A stretch of DNA of 58,299 nucleotides from JACKOB01 sp024234575 (GTDB lineage: Bacteria; Pseudomonadota; Gammaproteobacteria; Pseudomonadales; Oleiphilaceae), in contig JBPJFZ010000021.1 of assembly GCA_051208035.1 (NCBI GenBank), forward strand, positions 1 to 58,299. The letters are read 5' to 3'. Of this stretch, positions 8,947 through 17,994 are shown piece by piece. Numbering within the stretch: the stretch's first letter is position 1; each line of letters begins with the position of its first letter. The notes beneath the pieces were generated by a model. That model was given only the letters and a program-made list of their open reading frames with translations. It was not told the DNA's origin and made no database searches. Made by a program: the position numbers and the translations under genes.

Positions 8947-10440
8947 TCAGGAGGAGGATGGTATTTCTGCAACCATTCTCAGGGATGCAGTCAACTCTTC
9001 CATCTGTAACCAAGGTCTCAGATGCGCGATGGCGCTATAAGAGCCTGGTGCGCCTGGGTTTTCTTTGACCTGGATTTTCGCTTCCGCCAGCGGAAACTTC
9101 GCTTTCATTTCTGGACTGGCATCAGGGTTACCATTGGTGTAGCCGGCAATCCAGCGATTCAACCAGCGCTCTGCATCTTGAGCTTCCATGAAAGAACCAA
9201 TTTTGTCTCGCGCCATCACTTTCAAGTAATGCGCAATGCGTGAGGTTGCCATGATGTATGGCAAGCGAGCAGAAATAGCAGCATTGGCGGTGGCATCCGG
9301 TGCATCGTACTTCTTTGGTTTTTGTGCAGTCTGGGCACCAAAGAAAACAGCATAATCAGTGTTCTTGTAGTGGCAGAGTGGCAAAAAGCCCATCTTGGAC
9401 AACTCAGCCTCACGACGCTCGGTGATTCCCACTTCGGCAGGACATTTCTGATCAAGATCGCCATCATCACTCTTAAACAAATGGGTTGGCAGCCCTTCCA
9501 CTTTACCGCCACCTTCGGCGCCACGAATAGCCGTGCACCAGCTATTTTCAGCAAAAGCTTTGGTCATGGTGGTGCCCATTACATAAGCCGCATTCATCCA
9601 CGCATAGTTATCATGGTCTACGGTTACTGGCCGTCCGGTCTCATCTAGAGGAAACTCTTCATAGCGGAACTCTTCCACTGGCTTGGAGGCTTCGCCATAA
9701 GGCAAACGTGACAGAACGCGAGGCATAACCATGGTGACAAATCTTGAATCTTCAGATTCGCGGAAGCTTCTCCACTTTATGTACTCTTGTGATTCGAATA
9801 TCTTCTCGATATCACGCGGGTTAGACAACTCGGTGAAATCTTCAAAGCCAAACATCGTCGAGCCTGCCGCCGTGATAAACGGGCAAAAGCCAGAGGCAGC
9901 GACACCCGCCATGTTATTGAGAAGATCAATATCTTCGGGATGATTACTGAACTCATAGTCTCCTATCAAGGTACCATAAGGCTCACCACCTGCAGTGCCA
10001 TATTCGGCTTCGTATACTTTCTTGAAGATCTGGCTTTGATCAAACTCAACCGCCTTATCAAGATCTTTAAACAGCTCGCGCTTGCTGATATTAAGCATGC
10101 GAATTTTTAAGGTTGCACTGGTTTCGGAGTTCATTACCAGATGATGCAATCCGCGCCAGGAACCTTCGAGTTTCTGAAATTTTTCTGCGTGCATAATTTC
10201 GGCAAGCTGTGCAGAGATCAGCTGATCGATTTTAGACACGGCGCGGTCGATAGTTACCGTGAGGTTTCTATCCCATGTCAATGTACCGTCCATCACCTGT
10301 TGCGCCAGGTTTGAAATCAGGTCCCGCGTCATATCGGGTTCGGTCTGCTTGGTAGCGGATATCGCCTGATCAAGCAGGCTCATTGTCTGCTCTTCGGTTT
10401 CCGTTGCCGCTTGTTGACCCTGGGCTTCTTGTTCACTCAT
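8947..10440 (-). CDS. tssC: T6SS contractile sheath large subunit TssC
   Basis: A 497-aa canonical TssC (VipB/EvpB), which with TssB forms the contractile sheath in the cytoplasm. Family hallmarks are S-W-R-G-L-H-H-L-V, E-F-D-Q-S-Q-I-F-K-K-V-Y, G-G-E-P-Y-G-T-L-I-G-D-Y, R-F-V-T-M-V-M-P-R-V-L-x-R-L-P-Y-G and the C-terminal A-H-L-R-P-W-L-Q-M-E-E-L. Its ATG shares one base with the tssB stop codon, giving TAATG-type coupling that would help keep the two sheath subunits stoichiometric. Length is typical of the family. Confidence 0.97.
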   Translation of the reverse strand: MSEQEAQGQQAATETEEQTMSLLDQAISATKQTEPDMTRDLISNLAQQVMDGTLTWDRNLTVTIDRAVSKIDQLISAQLAEIMHAEKFQKLEGSWRGLHHLVMNSETSATLKIRMLNISKRELFKDLDKAVEFDQSQIFKKVYEAEYGTAGGEPYGTLIGDYEFSNHPEDIDLLNNMAGVAASGFCPFITAAGSTMFGFEDFTELSNPRDIEKIFESQEYIKWRSFRESEDSRFVTMVMPRVLSRLPYGEASKPVEEFRYEEFPLDETGRPVTVDHDNYAWMNAAYVMGTTMTKAFAENSWCTAIRGAEGGGKVEGLPTHLFKSDDGDLDQKCPAEVGITERREAELSKMGFLPLCHYKNTDYAVFFGAQTAQKPKKYDAPDATANAAISARLPYIMATSRIAHYLKVMARDKIGSFMEAQDAERWLNRWIAGYTNGNPDASPEMKAKFPLAEAKIQVKENPGAPGSYSAIAHLRPWLQMEELTASLRMVAEIPSSS

Positions 10441-10961
10441 TATTCATCTCCCTCTTTCTTCTTGTCTAAACCCAATTCTTGCGACAGTGACGCCACTGAC
10501 TCGGTGCTTTGCAAAACCTGTTCAAGTAATGTTTCGAGTTCTTCAGAGCGGTCAGCTTTACTCATCAGATCACGCAGTTTGTTACGTGCCTCGAGAAGCT
10601 TCTTCAACGGCTCAACCTGGTTAACAATATTTTGCGGCTCGAAATCTTCGATGGAATTAAACTGCAGATTAACGCCCATCTCTTTCCCGTCCTGACCTGA
10701 TAGTTTATCCGCCACTTTCAAATCGGCGGTTGGCTCTACCTTGCCCATGATGTCATTGAAGTTGTCACGATCGATCTGGACAAACTTACGCTCTTTCAAT
10801 GCCTTCTTTGACGCAGTATTGTCACCGGAGTAATCTCCCATGACACCGACAACAAACGGCAATTCTTTCTTAACTTCGGCACCATTGGTTTCCACATCGT
10901 AAGTAATGTGTACGCGAGGCTTTCTTACTCTTGATAATTTATCCTGCAGACTATCAGACAT
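10440..10961 (-). CDS. tssB: T6SS contractile sheath small subunit TssB
   Basis: A 173-aa TssB (VipA/ImpB, formerly DUF770) protein, the sheath partner of TssC. Family sequence includes R-K-P-R-V-H-I-T-Y-D-V-E-T-N-G-A, then E-L-P-F-V-V-G-V-M-G-D-Y-S-G, R-K-F-V-Q-I-D-R-D-N-F-N and the F-N-S-I-E-D-F-E-P segment that meets TssC. The start has a strong AGAGGA ribosome site. A 185-bp gap to tssA may hold a promoter of its own, but no convincing -35/-10 pair was found there. Confidence 0.97.
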   Translation of the reverse strand: MSDSLQDKLSRVRKPRVHITYDVETNGAEVKKELPFVVGVMGDYSGDNTASKKALKERKFVQIDRDNFNDIMGKVEPTADLKVADKLSGQDGKEMGVNLQFNSIEDFEPQNIVNQVEPLKKLLEARNKLRDLMSKADRSEELETLLEQVLQSTESVASLSQELGLDKKKEGDE

Positions 10962-11146
10962 GACCGATTCCTCTTTTCTTGTTCGTTGATATTCAAGTGG
11001 TTACCCGATTACAAAAACTGCTTTTGTGATGTCACCGGAATTCATGATTACGTAAAACATTAAGCGCTATTTGTAATTTGTTTCCCTCAACTAACCGCAC
11101 TAAATTAATTTTTAGCGCAGCACTGACTAAAATCAGGTAAAAAATT

Positions 11147-12367
11147 TTACCAACCATCATTTGGATCTACTGCTTTAGGCGCCGCAGGTGCAGACTCTTT
11201 TATAGCAGCAGCCGGTTTTGCTGTGCTCGCCAGGTTACCAATGGGTTCGGCATCATCGCCTAGCGGTATGCCCGTTAACTGCATGAAATTAGCGCGGGCA
11301 CTGGAGTCGACAATGAGTTCTGACATTAACTCCTGGAACGACAAACGCCCCCATCTTGCGACTCGTTCGAGTGCGCCACATAAAGGAGAATGGGGCTCAG
11401 TTTTACGGAAGTAGTCCGCAACAAGAAGAAGATGGTTGATGGCATCCTGGCGCGAAGCGATGGCGCCAACGGAAACTGCTGCTCCGGCTGTGGGATTTGC
11501 GGCAGAGACAGTGGACGACTCTTCGCCTTCATCCGCAGATGCCGAGCTATCCTCTGGAACATTATTGGCCAGTTTATCTTTGGTTACATGCCGCAGTGCG
11601 TCCAGCACTTTCGACAACCCTTCTTTGATGGCACTGCTTGGGGGCGCATGTTGGTAGCCACACTTTTCATCCAGCAGCTGTGACATGCTGTTAAATTCTT
11701 CAAGGCAGCCTTCAACATCTTCAACCAGTGTGCGATAAAAAGACTCTGACCCTGCATTGACCTGCGCCTGAATCTGCAACAAGTTAGTTCCAATATCTGA
11801 AAAACGTTGTTGCTGAGCATCCATATCTTTAATTTTGGAGGCTTCTACGCAGCGATCGTAGGTGTTAAAAGTGAACGCCACGTCTGAATCATCACTTAAT
11901 GGTACGGTACGGATAGGGATAATCAGCGTACCCCGCCCATCTTCACCATTTAGTCCCGTAATAGGATACACCCTGGTTTCGAGGCCATCTTCATCCGGCA
12001 TAGGATACAGATCATCCCAGAAAGCCTCGGTTAAGCGCCTAACCAGTTTAAAACCATCGCGCAGACCCGCGAACCCGTGAAGCTTTAGACCCGCCTCAAT
12101 CAGCCAGGCAGCCACTTCCAGGTCTTTGCTTTCGCCAGATAAAATACCTGGGGCTTTTTTATAAATGAGACGCCAATAGTCATCAATTTCATTATCTGAC
12201 TGGGAGTCAAACTTCTTGGCGCGTGACAAAGATGCGATGGTTCTTCGCGCATCCTTGAGCTCCTGATAGGCCGCCGATCCGGATTCCCGGAGGTCTTGCC
12301 CGGTTGCAGCGTCGCCTTCTATTGGCGCCACCAAACTTTCAATATCAAACACTTCCGCTGTTGCCAT
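11147..12367 (-). CDS. tssA: T6SS assembly/cap protein TssA
   Basis: A 406-aa TssA with an ImpA_N domain at the N-terminus (about 8-135: P-I-x-G-D-x-A-x-G-Q-D-L-R, D-D-Y-W and E-A-F-W-D-D-L-Y-P-M-P-D motifs). An Ala/Ser/Glu-rich linker (about 265-300) leads to a C-terminal region with R-x-D-A-I-N-H-L-L-x-V-A-D-Y-F-R, E-P-H-S-P and the terminal D-P-N-D-G-W, as in the shorter TssA class. TssA helps recruit baseplate and tube and coordinates sheath and tube extension. It is first in the structural minus operon, with AGAGG ahead of the start. Confidence 0.9.
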   Translation of the reverse strand: MATAEVFDIESLVAPIEGDAATGQDLRESGSAAYQELKDARRTIASLSRAKKFDSQSDNEIDDYWRLIYKKAPGILSGESKDLEVAAWLIEAGLKLHGFAGLRDGFKLVRRLTEAFWDDLYPMPDEDGLETRVYPITGLNGEDGRGTLIIPIRTVPLSDDSDVAFTFNTYDRCVEASKIKDMDAQQQRFSDIGTNLLQIQAQVNAGSESFYRTLVEDVEGCLEEFNSMSQLLDEKCGYQHAPPSSAIKEGLSKVLDALRHVTKDKLANNVPEDSSASADEGEESSTVSAANPTAGAAVSVGAIASRQDAINHLLLVADYFRKTEPHSPLCGALERVARWGRLSFQELMSELIVDSSARANFMQLTGIPLGDDAEPIGNLASTAKPAAAIKESAPAAPKAVDPNDGW

Positions 12368-12657
12368 ACCTTTGCCTCTTTCTGAGGTACAGGCCTAGCC
12401 TAAATGCTTCTTCGCCATACAACCGGCAGGGCTTTCAGACAGGCCACTATTTATAATTTTTTTAGTTCGCACGTATACTTTGCGATGAGACAGATTAAAA
12501 ATATAGGCTACTTCGAAGTGCTTTGCACAGATTATTAAAGATTATCTACCCGCACCAAATTGACACATTCACACAGCATGCGGATGCACCAACACGATAC
12601 GAAACAAGGCCATCCGAAGTTGCCTGATACAAACAAACCGATACACAGCGGCCAATA
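12368..12657. other. AT-rich intergenic region upstream of tssA
   Basis: This 290-bp gap between the kinase stop and tssA is AT-rich and probably carries the promoter of the tssA-H operon on the minus strand. A weak pair (TTGGTG, 16 bp, AATAAT) around 12527-12555 is visible but is far from consensus. No sigma54-type GG-N10-GC element was found. No credible small gene is present. Confidence 0.35.
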
Positions 12658-14037
12658 TCACCCAACTTTACGCAGAAATGCGCTTCTTTCACTTTCGCTA
12701 GGAATTTTTTCTACCAGCAGTTTTATCAAGTGTGCCTCGGAGTCTGCTTTCTTCAACATTTTCTTAACCACTACCGGCGCCATAGGCCCCAAATAAAAAG
12801 CCAACTGAGCCACTATATGCGCTAGTCGAGACTGATCCAGCTGCAGAGGCTCCCCCCTGCTGGTAGCGCCGGACGGCGCAGAGGTCCCGGCAGTCGTGCC
12901 ACCAAAGGTGGTGTTCAGGGTGACAGTCCTATCTGCTTTAACTTTGGCCAAAAATTCTGCCCGCTCTTTCTCATTCGGAATATGTTTAGCCAAGTCATTA
13001 ATCAGTTGGTCGATACTGGTGCTGCCTGTTGTCTGGCGACGCACTAAAACCGATGACAATGGGCCGATATAACTGGCCAATGAGCGCTCCAGCACCCCCA
13101 ATAAGTTCGGCTCAAAAGTAAGCGATGTCTGCGCCGTTGACGGCCCCGGCTCAGATGTCGGTGTTTTTTGTGCCATCGTTCTGCGAGTGGCGACAATCGT
13201 CGCCGCCAGGTCATCTTTGCCGTCATCCACCATGGCACGATCTGGTGCAATACTCTTTAACGCCATCATAAACTCAACCGCTGACTGGTAGCGTTTTTCA
13301 GCCTTCGGTTGCAATGATTTAGTAAACAATTCGATGAAAACTTTGCGACTGCGTTCTTCGATGCCGGCCGACACCATTTGCTCAACGATTGCTTCCTGAT
13401 CAACAAAGCCTGTTGTGGGCCGTTTTCCAGTAATAAGCTCAAGCAACACCAACGCCACTGCATACAAATCAGATCGCGCATCAACAACGGCACCACGCAG
13501 AGCCTCCGGCGACATGTAATTTGGTGTTCCCACCATATCGCCAGCATTGGTGAGCTCTGATGAGTCAATCCTCGCCACACCAAAGTCCGCCACTTTGACG
13601 GCGCCACTATCGAGCACCATTATGTTTGCAGGCTTAATATCACGATGCACGACGCCACTGCCATGGGCATAACTGAGCGCATCGAGTACCTGCAGTATAA
13701 TTTCAATCGACTGTGCCACAGATACTGCTCCGCTCATACGCAGCAGCGACTTCAGATCCAACCCTTCGACATATTCCATCACCATAAATGGAATCTGGTC
13801 ATTTACACCGTAGTCAAAAATGGTGACGATATTAGGATGCAGACAGCGCGCTGCGGCCTTTGCTTCCTGCTGAAATCTGGCTTGAAGGTCGCCACCACCG
13901 CCATCTTCCAGCAAATGCGGATGTATCACCTTAATGGCGACAATCCGGTCGATGACTTCGTCGCGGCCTTTGTAAACCGCCCCCATCGCTCCTTTACCAA
14001 TGGTATCAAGGATTTGATACTTACCTAGCTGCTTCAT
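12658..14037 (-). CDS. Cytosolic Ser/Thr protein kinase, T6SS-linked (PpkA/Stk type)
   Basis: A 459-aa Hanks-type kinase. The kinase domain covers about 7-265: glycine loop G-K-G-A-M-G-A-V, Lys36 in A-I-K-V, H-R-D-I-K-P-A-N at 131-138, D-F-G at 151-153, then G-T-P-N-Y-M-S-P-E. The kinase looks intact. No transmembrane segment is visible, unlike classical PpkA. The C-terminal part contains two related blocks of about 53 residues (314-366 and 405-457), each with a Y-[IL]-G-P-[ML] core and ending near S/N-E-x-E-R-x-x-F-L. It probably phosphorylates T6SS components read by the FHA protein; the PP2C gene at 35971 is the natural antagonist. The ribosome site is poor. Confidence 0.9.
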   Translation of the reverse strand: MKQLGKYQILDTIGKGAMGAVYKGRDEVIDRIVAIKVIHPHLLEDGGGGDLQARFQQEAKAAARCLHPNIVTIFDYGVNDQIPFMVMEYVEGLDLKSLLRMSGAVSVAQSIEIILQVLDALSYAHGSGVVHRDIKPANIMVLDSGAVKVADFGVARIDSSELTNAGDMVGTPNYMSPEALRGAVVDARSDLYAVALVLLELITGKRPTTGFVDQEAIVEQMVSAGIEERSRKVFIELFTKSLQPKAEKRYQSAVEFMMALKSIAPDRAMVDDGKDDLAATIVATRRTMAQKTPTSEPGPSTAQTSLTFEPNLLGVLERSLASYIGPLSSVLVRRQTTGSTSIDQLINDLAKHIPNEKERAEFLAKVKADRTVTLNTTFGGTTAGTSAPSGATSRGEPLQLDQSRLAHIVAQLAFYLGPMAPVVVKKMLKKADSEAHLIKLLVEKIPSESERSAFLRKVG

Positions 14038-14097
14038 TTTTAACTAACCAACCAACGGAGACTAATCTGACACATTTTTATTTGCCTTCGGGATAAA

Positions 14098-14976
14098 TCA
14101 GTCATCATCTTCAAGCATGGAAACAGCATTCGCCAGACTCCGATGCATACGATTAAAAGACTGCCCAAGGGACGAGATTTCATCATTACCTTTAATCTCC
14201 AGCTCTTCTGCTGTTAAGGCCCCCATACTGACTTCGTTTGCTTTTGCTGCCATCACTGTCACTGGACGAATAACAACAAAATGCAGCAGCACGTTGATAA
14301 GCAGGACGATAACGACAAATACGCCAATAATGGATGACATAAAGGCCACAAAAGCTTTGTCAGCCCTTGCCAACGGTAATGACATCGGTACCGTTACGAT
14401 TTGTGCGCCCACGACTTCGTTATGCTGCCAGCCAAAACCATTTGCCGAGCCGTAGGCTTCAATCATGGTGTCAGGTGCGGCAGCCGGGGTGCTGTGACAT
14501 GCGAGGCATGCAGCATTGGTAATCTTTATCGGCCTGCCTAAATACAACATTCTGCCCGTAGCAGTGGCACGCTCCCCGATGAGCTCGTGTGCCTCATCAT
14601 GGGTGCGAAAATGATTGATAATGTCTGTTTCCCAGTCCGTTGCGCGAGATGCCGGGTTGGTAGGGTTAAGCGTTGCTTCCTTGTAGTTATAGTCTGGGTA
14701 TTCTTTTTGCACCTGTTCGATATATTGCCGCGCCGCATATGCCGGAACCGTCTGCTTGATAAACTGTCGCTTCTGCTGCATCGCTAGCAGCGGCTTGATC
14801 TCGCCAACGGTATACCCTCTTACCGCCACCGCGCTCTGCAACATGATTCTGGCGCTGTCCAAGACCTCTTCACGCGCGTTATCCTGCAGCAATCGGTGCG
14901 CAAAATAGCCCGCAATTGACGCGCCAACAACCATCGCCAGCAGTAGCGCAATGTTAAACTTAAGCCTCAGGCCCAT
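14098..14976 (-). CDS. Membrane CxxCH (heme c-type) sensor-like protein with HAMP domain, DUF3365/Tll0287-like
   Basis: A 292-aa protein. The start chosen at 14976 has AAGGAG five bases upstream; an upstream in-frame extension lacks a ribosome site and would bury the first membrane segment. Order of parts: transmembrane segment about 6-25, extracytoplasmic domain about 30-208 of the DUF3365/Tll0287-like type, C-L-A-C-H heme-attachment motif at 157-161, second membrane segment about 209-235, HAMP about 236-288, then the stop. There is no kinase, cyclase or methyl-accepting output domain, so a separate partner must carry the signal; the kinase 60 bp downstream is the obvious candidate. Redox or gas sensing is inferred from the family and the motif. 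Confidence 0.82.
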   Translation of the reverse strand: MGLRLKFNIALLLAMVVGASIAGYFAHRLLQDNAREEVLDSARIMLQSAVAVRGYTVGEIKPLLAMQQKRQFIKQTVPAYAARQYIEQVQKEYPDYNYKEATLNPTNPASRATDWETDIINHFRTHDEAHELIGERATATGRMLYLGRPIKITNAACLACHSTPAAAPDTMIEAYGSANGFGWQHNEVVGAQIVTVPMSLPLARADKAFVAFMSSIIGVFVVIVLLINVLLHFVVIRPVTVMAAKANEVSMGALTAEELEIKGNDEISSLGQSFNRMHRSLANAVSMLEDDD

Positions 14977-15231
14977 GAGAGATCTCCTTATTATCTTTAT
15001 CTGAACGTTCAGTTGGCTGAAAAACTCAACAATGGCGTTTTCTGAACTGGGTCTATATCGTTCTTTCTGAAACGACAAAGCCAGGCAACCACCACATTTA
15101 CATTCATAAATTGAACTCAAATATTATGGTGTTGCCCAGGTTGCGACAAAATAACTAAAAACGCCTCAAATAAATCAAGACGTTATGTTGCTATGTGAGA
15201 TAGTTCAAACTTTAGCCCAAGACAGGCCAAA

Positions 15232-16281
15232 CTATTGGCTCGATTGAAGAAGCGTAGCACACTCTTGCAGGGTACTCAGCATGGAATGATAATTATTCAT
15301 AACAAATCCGATGGTTCGTGTCTCTGTAACCGGCCATGTTGGCCAAAATCCTGTTTTCACTACCATTTTAAGGTTTTGTTTGCGGGCGTAACGCTGCGCG
15401 GGAAACTCGCTATCAACGACAGACTCAGAAGCTGTTGCAGTCAAAGCAAAGGTATCGAGCGCCGCCCCCTCACTGTCGTGCAAAGTAAGTCCTGAGCCAG
15501 GATAGCTAAGATCAAAATTTGATTTACTCTTAACTATTACCTTTTGCGCCGTCACCCACGCCTCTACAGAGGTTGTCTCATAGCCATCGAAAATATTGTC
15601 TTGCTCATTATGCAACACGCACACTTTGTTTTTAGCTAGGGGCAGTGCAGACAACTGCAAAAACCAGCCATCTGCCAACGACAACGGGAGATCATCCAAA
15701 GAGCGAAGCGGTGGCAAAACTTTTGCCGGACTGGCGGCGGGGTTAAGAGTTGTATCGGCGAAAGCGAGCTCAACGGGTTTAGCGGTTTTGGCGGCATGTT
15801 CCGTGTCAGCCAAAACACGACCAGCCTCGCTATCTGGCGCTGTCACTGGTTGCTTCGATGAAACTGAAGGCGCTTTGACTGCCTGCTCGGCACTCGTCGA
15901 CTTGTTCGCAGAGACAACCACAGGGTCAGCTTTGACAGCTGGCTTAGCAACTGGTTTTGCTACCGGCTTTGGATCCGGGACTTTTGCAGGCGCACGGACA
16001 ACCGGTTTTACTGGCTCTGGCTCTGGCTCAGGCACAACCTTTTTCGGTTGCAGCTTTTCTGGCACTGGTTCAGATGAACTGGCGGTGACGTCTGCTGCAG
16101 TGGACGGCGCAGGCTCAGACATCACCGGCGCAGAGCGCTTTGCATAATCTTCTTCATCGGTTACAACCCTGGTTGCTTTTTGCGGCGCGGAAGCACAAGC
16201 CGTTAAGACAAGGGATGCCACCAACAATGAAACTGCTTTCGTTGGCTGACGTTTTAAACTTACAAAGTGAGCTTGCTTCAT
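15232..16281 (-). CDS. Pro/Lys-rich lipoprotein with C-terminal globular domain, unknown function
   Basis: A 349-aa predicted lipoprotein with lipobox L-T-A-C (Cys about 29). A long low-complexity region (about 45-190) is rich in Pro, Val, Lys and Ala with repeated K-P-V-A-K-P units, enough to reach across the periplasm. The C-terminal domain of about 150 residues has two cysteines that could pair. AGGAG precedes the start. It is transcribed in the same direction as the heme sensor and kinase downstream, 110-250 bp from its neighbours. I do not recognise the C-terminal family. A T6SS-associated regulatory or envelope role is only suggested by position. Confidence 0.7.
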   Translation of the reverse strand: MKQAHFVSLKRQPTKAVSLLVASLVLTACASAPQKATRVVTDEEDYAKRSAPVMSEPAPSTAADVTASSSEPVPEKLQPKKVVPEPEPEPVKPVVRAPAKVPDPKPVAKPVAKPAVKADPVVVSANKSTSAEQAVKAPSVSSKQPVTAPDSEAGRVLADTEHAAKTAKPVELAFADTTLNPAASPAKVLPPLRSLDDLPLSLADGWFLQLSALPLAKNKVCVLHNEQDNIFDGYETTSVEAWVTAQKVIVKSKSNFDLSYPGSGLTLHDSEGAALDTFALTATASESVVDSEFPAQRYARKQNLKMVVKTGFWPTWPVTETRTIGFVMNNYHSMLSTLQECATLLQSSQ

Positions 16282-16526
16282 TGCAATCTGATCTCCTGAT
16301 GTCTGTTAGGCCCCACAAAGACCCGTAAGGGCGCAAAGGCGCCTCTTGCCTGATCAATAAGTAGGACGCAGAATAACTGCTAAGCACAACCCTAACAAGT
16401 TGCAGCGCGCCCCCCAGCTTGCAAATAAATTGTGGCAACTCGATTGACTATAGTGCAACTAAACTAATCGAGACACTGTTCCGCTAGCTCAACACAGAGG
16501 AGCCTGCGGCAAATGAAGGCGGCATG

Positions 16527-17108
16527 TCAACCAATCCAGTCTTCAGGTTTGACAAACACTATGCCCCGCAAGTTGAGAGGTTCAAGCGCTTTACGCACCG
16601 AGTCGTGCACGACGATGCCATTTGCAGCTTCATGTAGTCGAAAGAAGATATGACCGTCGGCTCTTTCCTCATCAATCACCAGAGAATCAAAATCAACACC
16701 AACTGCATCATCTGGATCATCACAATCGCACTCAGATGCATCCAAATCTGCACAGGCGACGCGACCAATGATATTTATCGCATAGAACTCTTCAGGTATC
16801 TGGTTTCCAGACGAATCCAGCAGCGTGACAGGGAAAGATTCGATATTGTCTACCCCCGCCTCTGCCAGAGCCTTTAACATCTTTGCGCTCATTAAGGGGA
16901 TGGCTGGTGGAAAGAAGTCCGTCAGATCTTTGCCATACTTGCTTAATTGAAACTCCATATTCGCTGGCAACGTTACGCCAAGCGGTCCGCCTGATAACCA
17001 GTCGAGAAAACCAGAGGTGGACACTGACGTCAAATCCGGTTGGCGCGCGATTACCGCCCTGTTAGCACCCTTTGGCTCGCGCACTTCGAGCATCCAGTAG
17101 TTGGTCAT
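16527..17108 (-). CDS. Imm11-like (DUF1629) immunity protein
   Basis: A 193-aa cytoplasmic protein with no signal peptide. The start at 17108 has AAGGAAAA upstream and gives M-T-N-Y-W-M-L-E-V; a longer in-frame start overlaps the nuclease gene and lacks a ribosome site. The C-terminal pattern (I-F-F-R-L-H-E, then V-H-D-S-V-R-K-A-L-E-P-L-N-L-R-G-I-V-F) matches the DUF1629/Imm11 immunity family. There is an acidic Cys/Asp cluster near 135-145. It begins 22 bp after the AHH nuclease stop, the standard effector-then-immunity order, and is inferred to neutralise that nuclease. Confidence 0.72.
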   Translation of the reverse strand: MTNYWMLEVREPKGANRAVIARQPDLTSVSTSGFLDWLSGGPLGVTLPANMEFQLSKYGKDLTDFFPPAIPLMSAKMLKALAEAGVDNIESFPVTLLDSSGNQIPEEFYAINIIGRVACADLDASECDCDDPDDAVGVDFDSLVIDEERADGHIFFRLHEAANGIVVHDSVRKALEPLNLRGIVFVKPEDWIG

Positions 17109-17130
17109 ACAATTTTCCTTGCGAAGAGTA

Positions 17131-17943
17131 TTATTTAATTTTTTCGTAAAACGCCTTGGCATGCCTGGATGTAAAAATAGGATCCTTCCATTGCTTTGGC
17201 GGACAACTCAGGTATTTCGCCATACGACTGGATAGCGCGTCAAGCCAGTCAACAAGACCATAGGGTGGCGGTACATCAGGTTTGGATTTAGGCCCAGCTT
17301 CCGGGCACTGCATTTTCCGCAGGATAAGCTTATTGAACAGTTTATCCAAGCGCCCCTTCACATGTTCATTGTAGTCTGGGTGGGCATCATGAAACTGTCG
17401 GTTCGTTTCGTACATCGCGGCCTCTGCCATCGAAAACTGCTTGGTGGGATACTCTTTCGACAGCTGTCCCCAGGATATACCTGCAACCGGATCAACATTG
17501 GTGTAGCCGCTATAAAAATGCTCAATAATAGTTGGTAGCCATATGCCATTCGGCTTGCCGTTAACATTGTAACCAATATCACCCGTGATGGTGTTCTTTG
17601 CTTTTTCCATCGCTTCAAGAATCGGGTGTTCATACTCCCCCTTTAGAGAGGCTTTACCCGGTATGCAGTGATGTGGATTGCTGCGCACCTCAGAGATATC
17701 CTCTTCGTCGGTTTTCGGATGTTGATATACCACACACCATTGCGCACTTCCTGCTGATTTAGAACATGGCTCAGGGAGATCAAAGATATCGCCCTTTTTG
17801 CAGGCAGTGCCTAATTTTGAGGCGCTATTTGCCAGGTCATTCGTTTTCGGTTGCGGATCATCTTCGGCACAAAAGGGGCAAGTTTCCTTTTTGTGCTTAT
17901 CGACAAGAATTGTAGCAACTACGATACCTTCACCCAGATCCAT
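17131..17943 (-). CDS. AHH-type (HNH/Endo VII superfamily) nuclease, candidate T6SS effector
   Basis: A 270-aa protein with a strong GGGAGGA ribosome site. The middle has the AHH nuclease pattern: S-N-P-H-H-C-I-P with His91-His92, N-G-I-W-L-P at 132-137, and R-Q-F-H-D-A-H-P-D-Y-N with His185 and His188. All expected catalytic histidines are present. The N-terminal part holds a C-P-F-C pair (22-25) and further cysteines at 48, 60 and 70 that could bind metal. It has no PAAR, Rhs or VgrG domain of its own, so it would ride on the PAAR-like protein or VgrG encoded nearby. Neighbours: HEAT-like gene 51 bp upstream, immunity gene 22 bp downstream. Toxicity is inferred. Confidence 0.8.
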   Translation of the reverse strand: MDLGEGIVVATILVDKHKKETCPFCAEDDPQPKTNDLANSASKLGTACKKGDIFDLPEPCSKSAGSAQWCVVYQHPKTDEEDISEVRSNPHHCIPGKASLKGEYEHPILEAMEKAKNTITGDIGYNVNGKPNGIWLPTIIEHFYSGYTNVDPVAGISWGQLSKEYPTKQFSMAEAAMYETNRQFHDAHPDYNEHVKGRLDKLFNKLILRKMQCPEAGPKSKPDVPPPYGLVDWLDALSSRMAKYLSCPPKQWKDPIFTSRHAKAFYEKIK

Positions 17944-17994
17944 TTTGTCCTCCCCTTTTGTTTAGTCGGCCGCTACATCGTTCAGCAATGACGC

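Noticed and set aside
15596..16147. 183-aa open frame on the plus strand
   Set aside because: It is antisense to the Pro/Lys/Ala-rich lipoprotein; low-complexity GC-rich codons create an open shadow frame rich in Ala, Gly, Ser and Thr.
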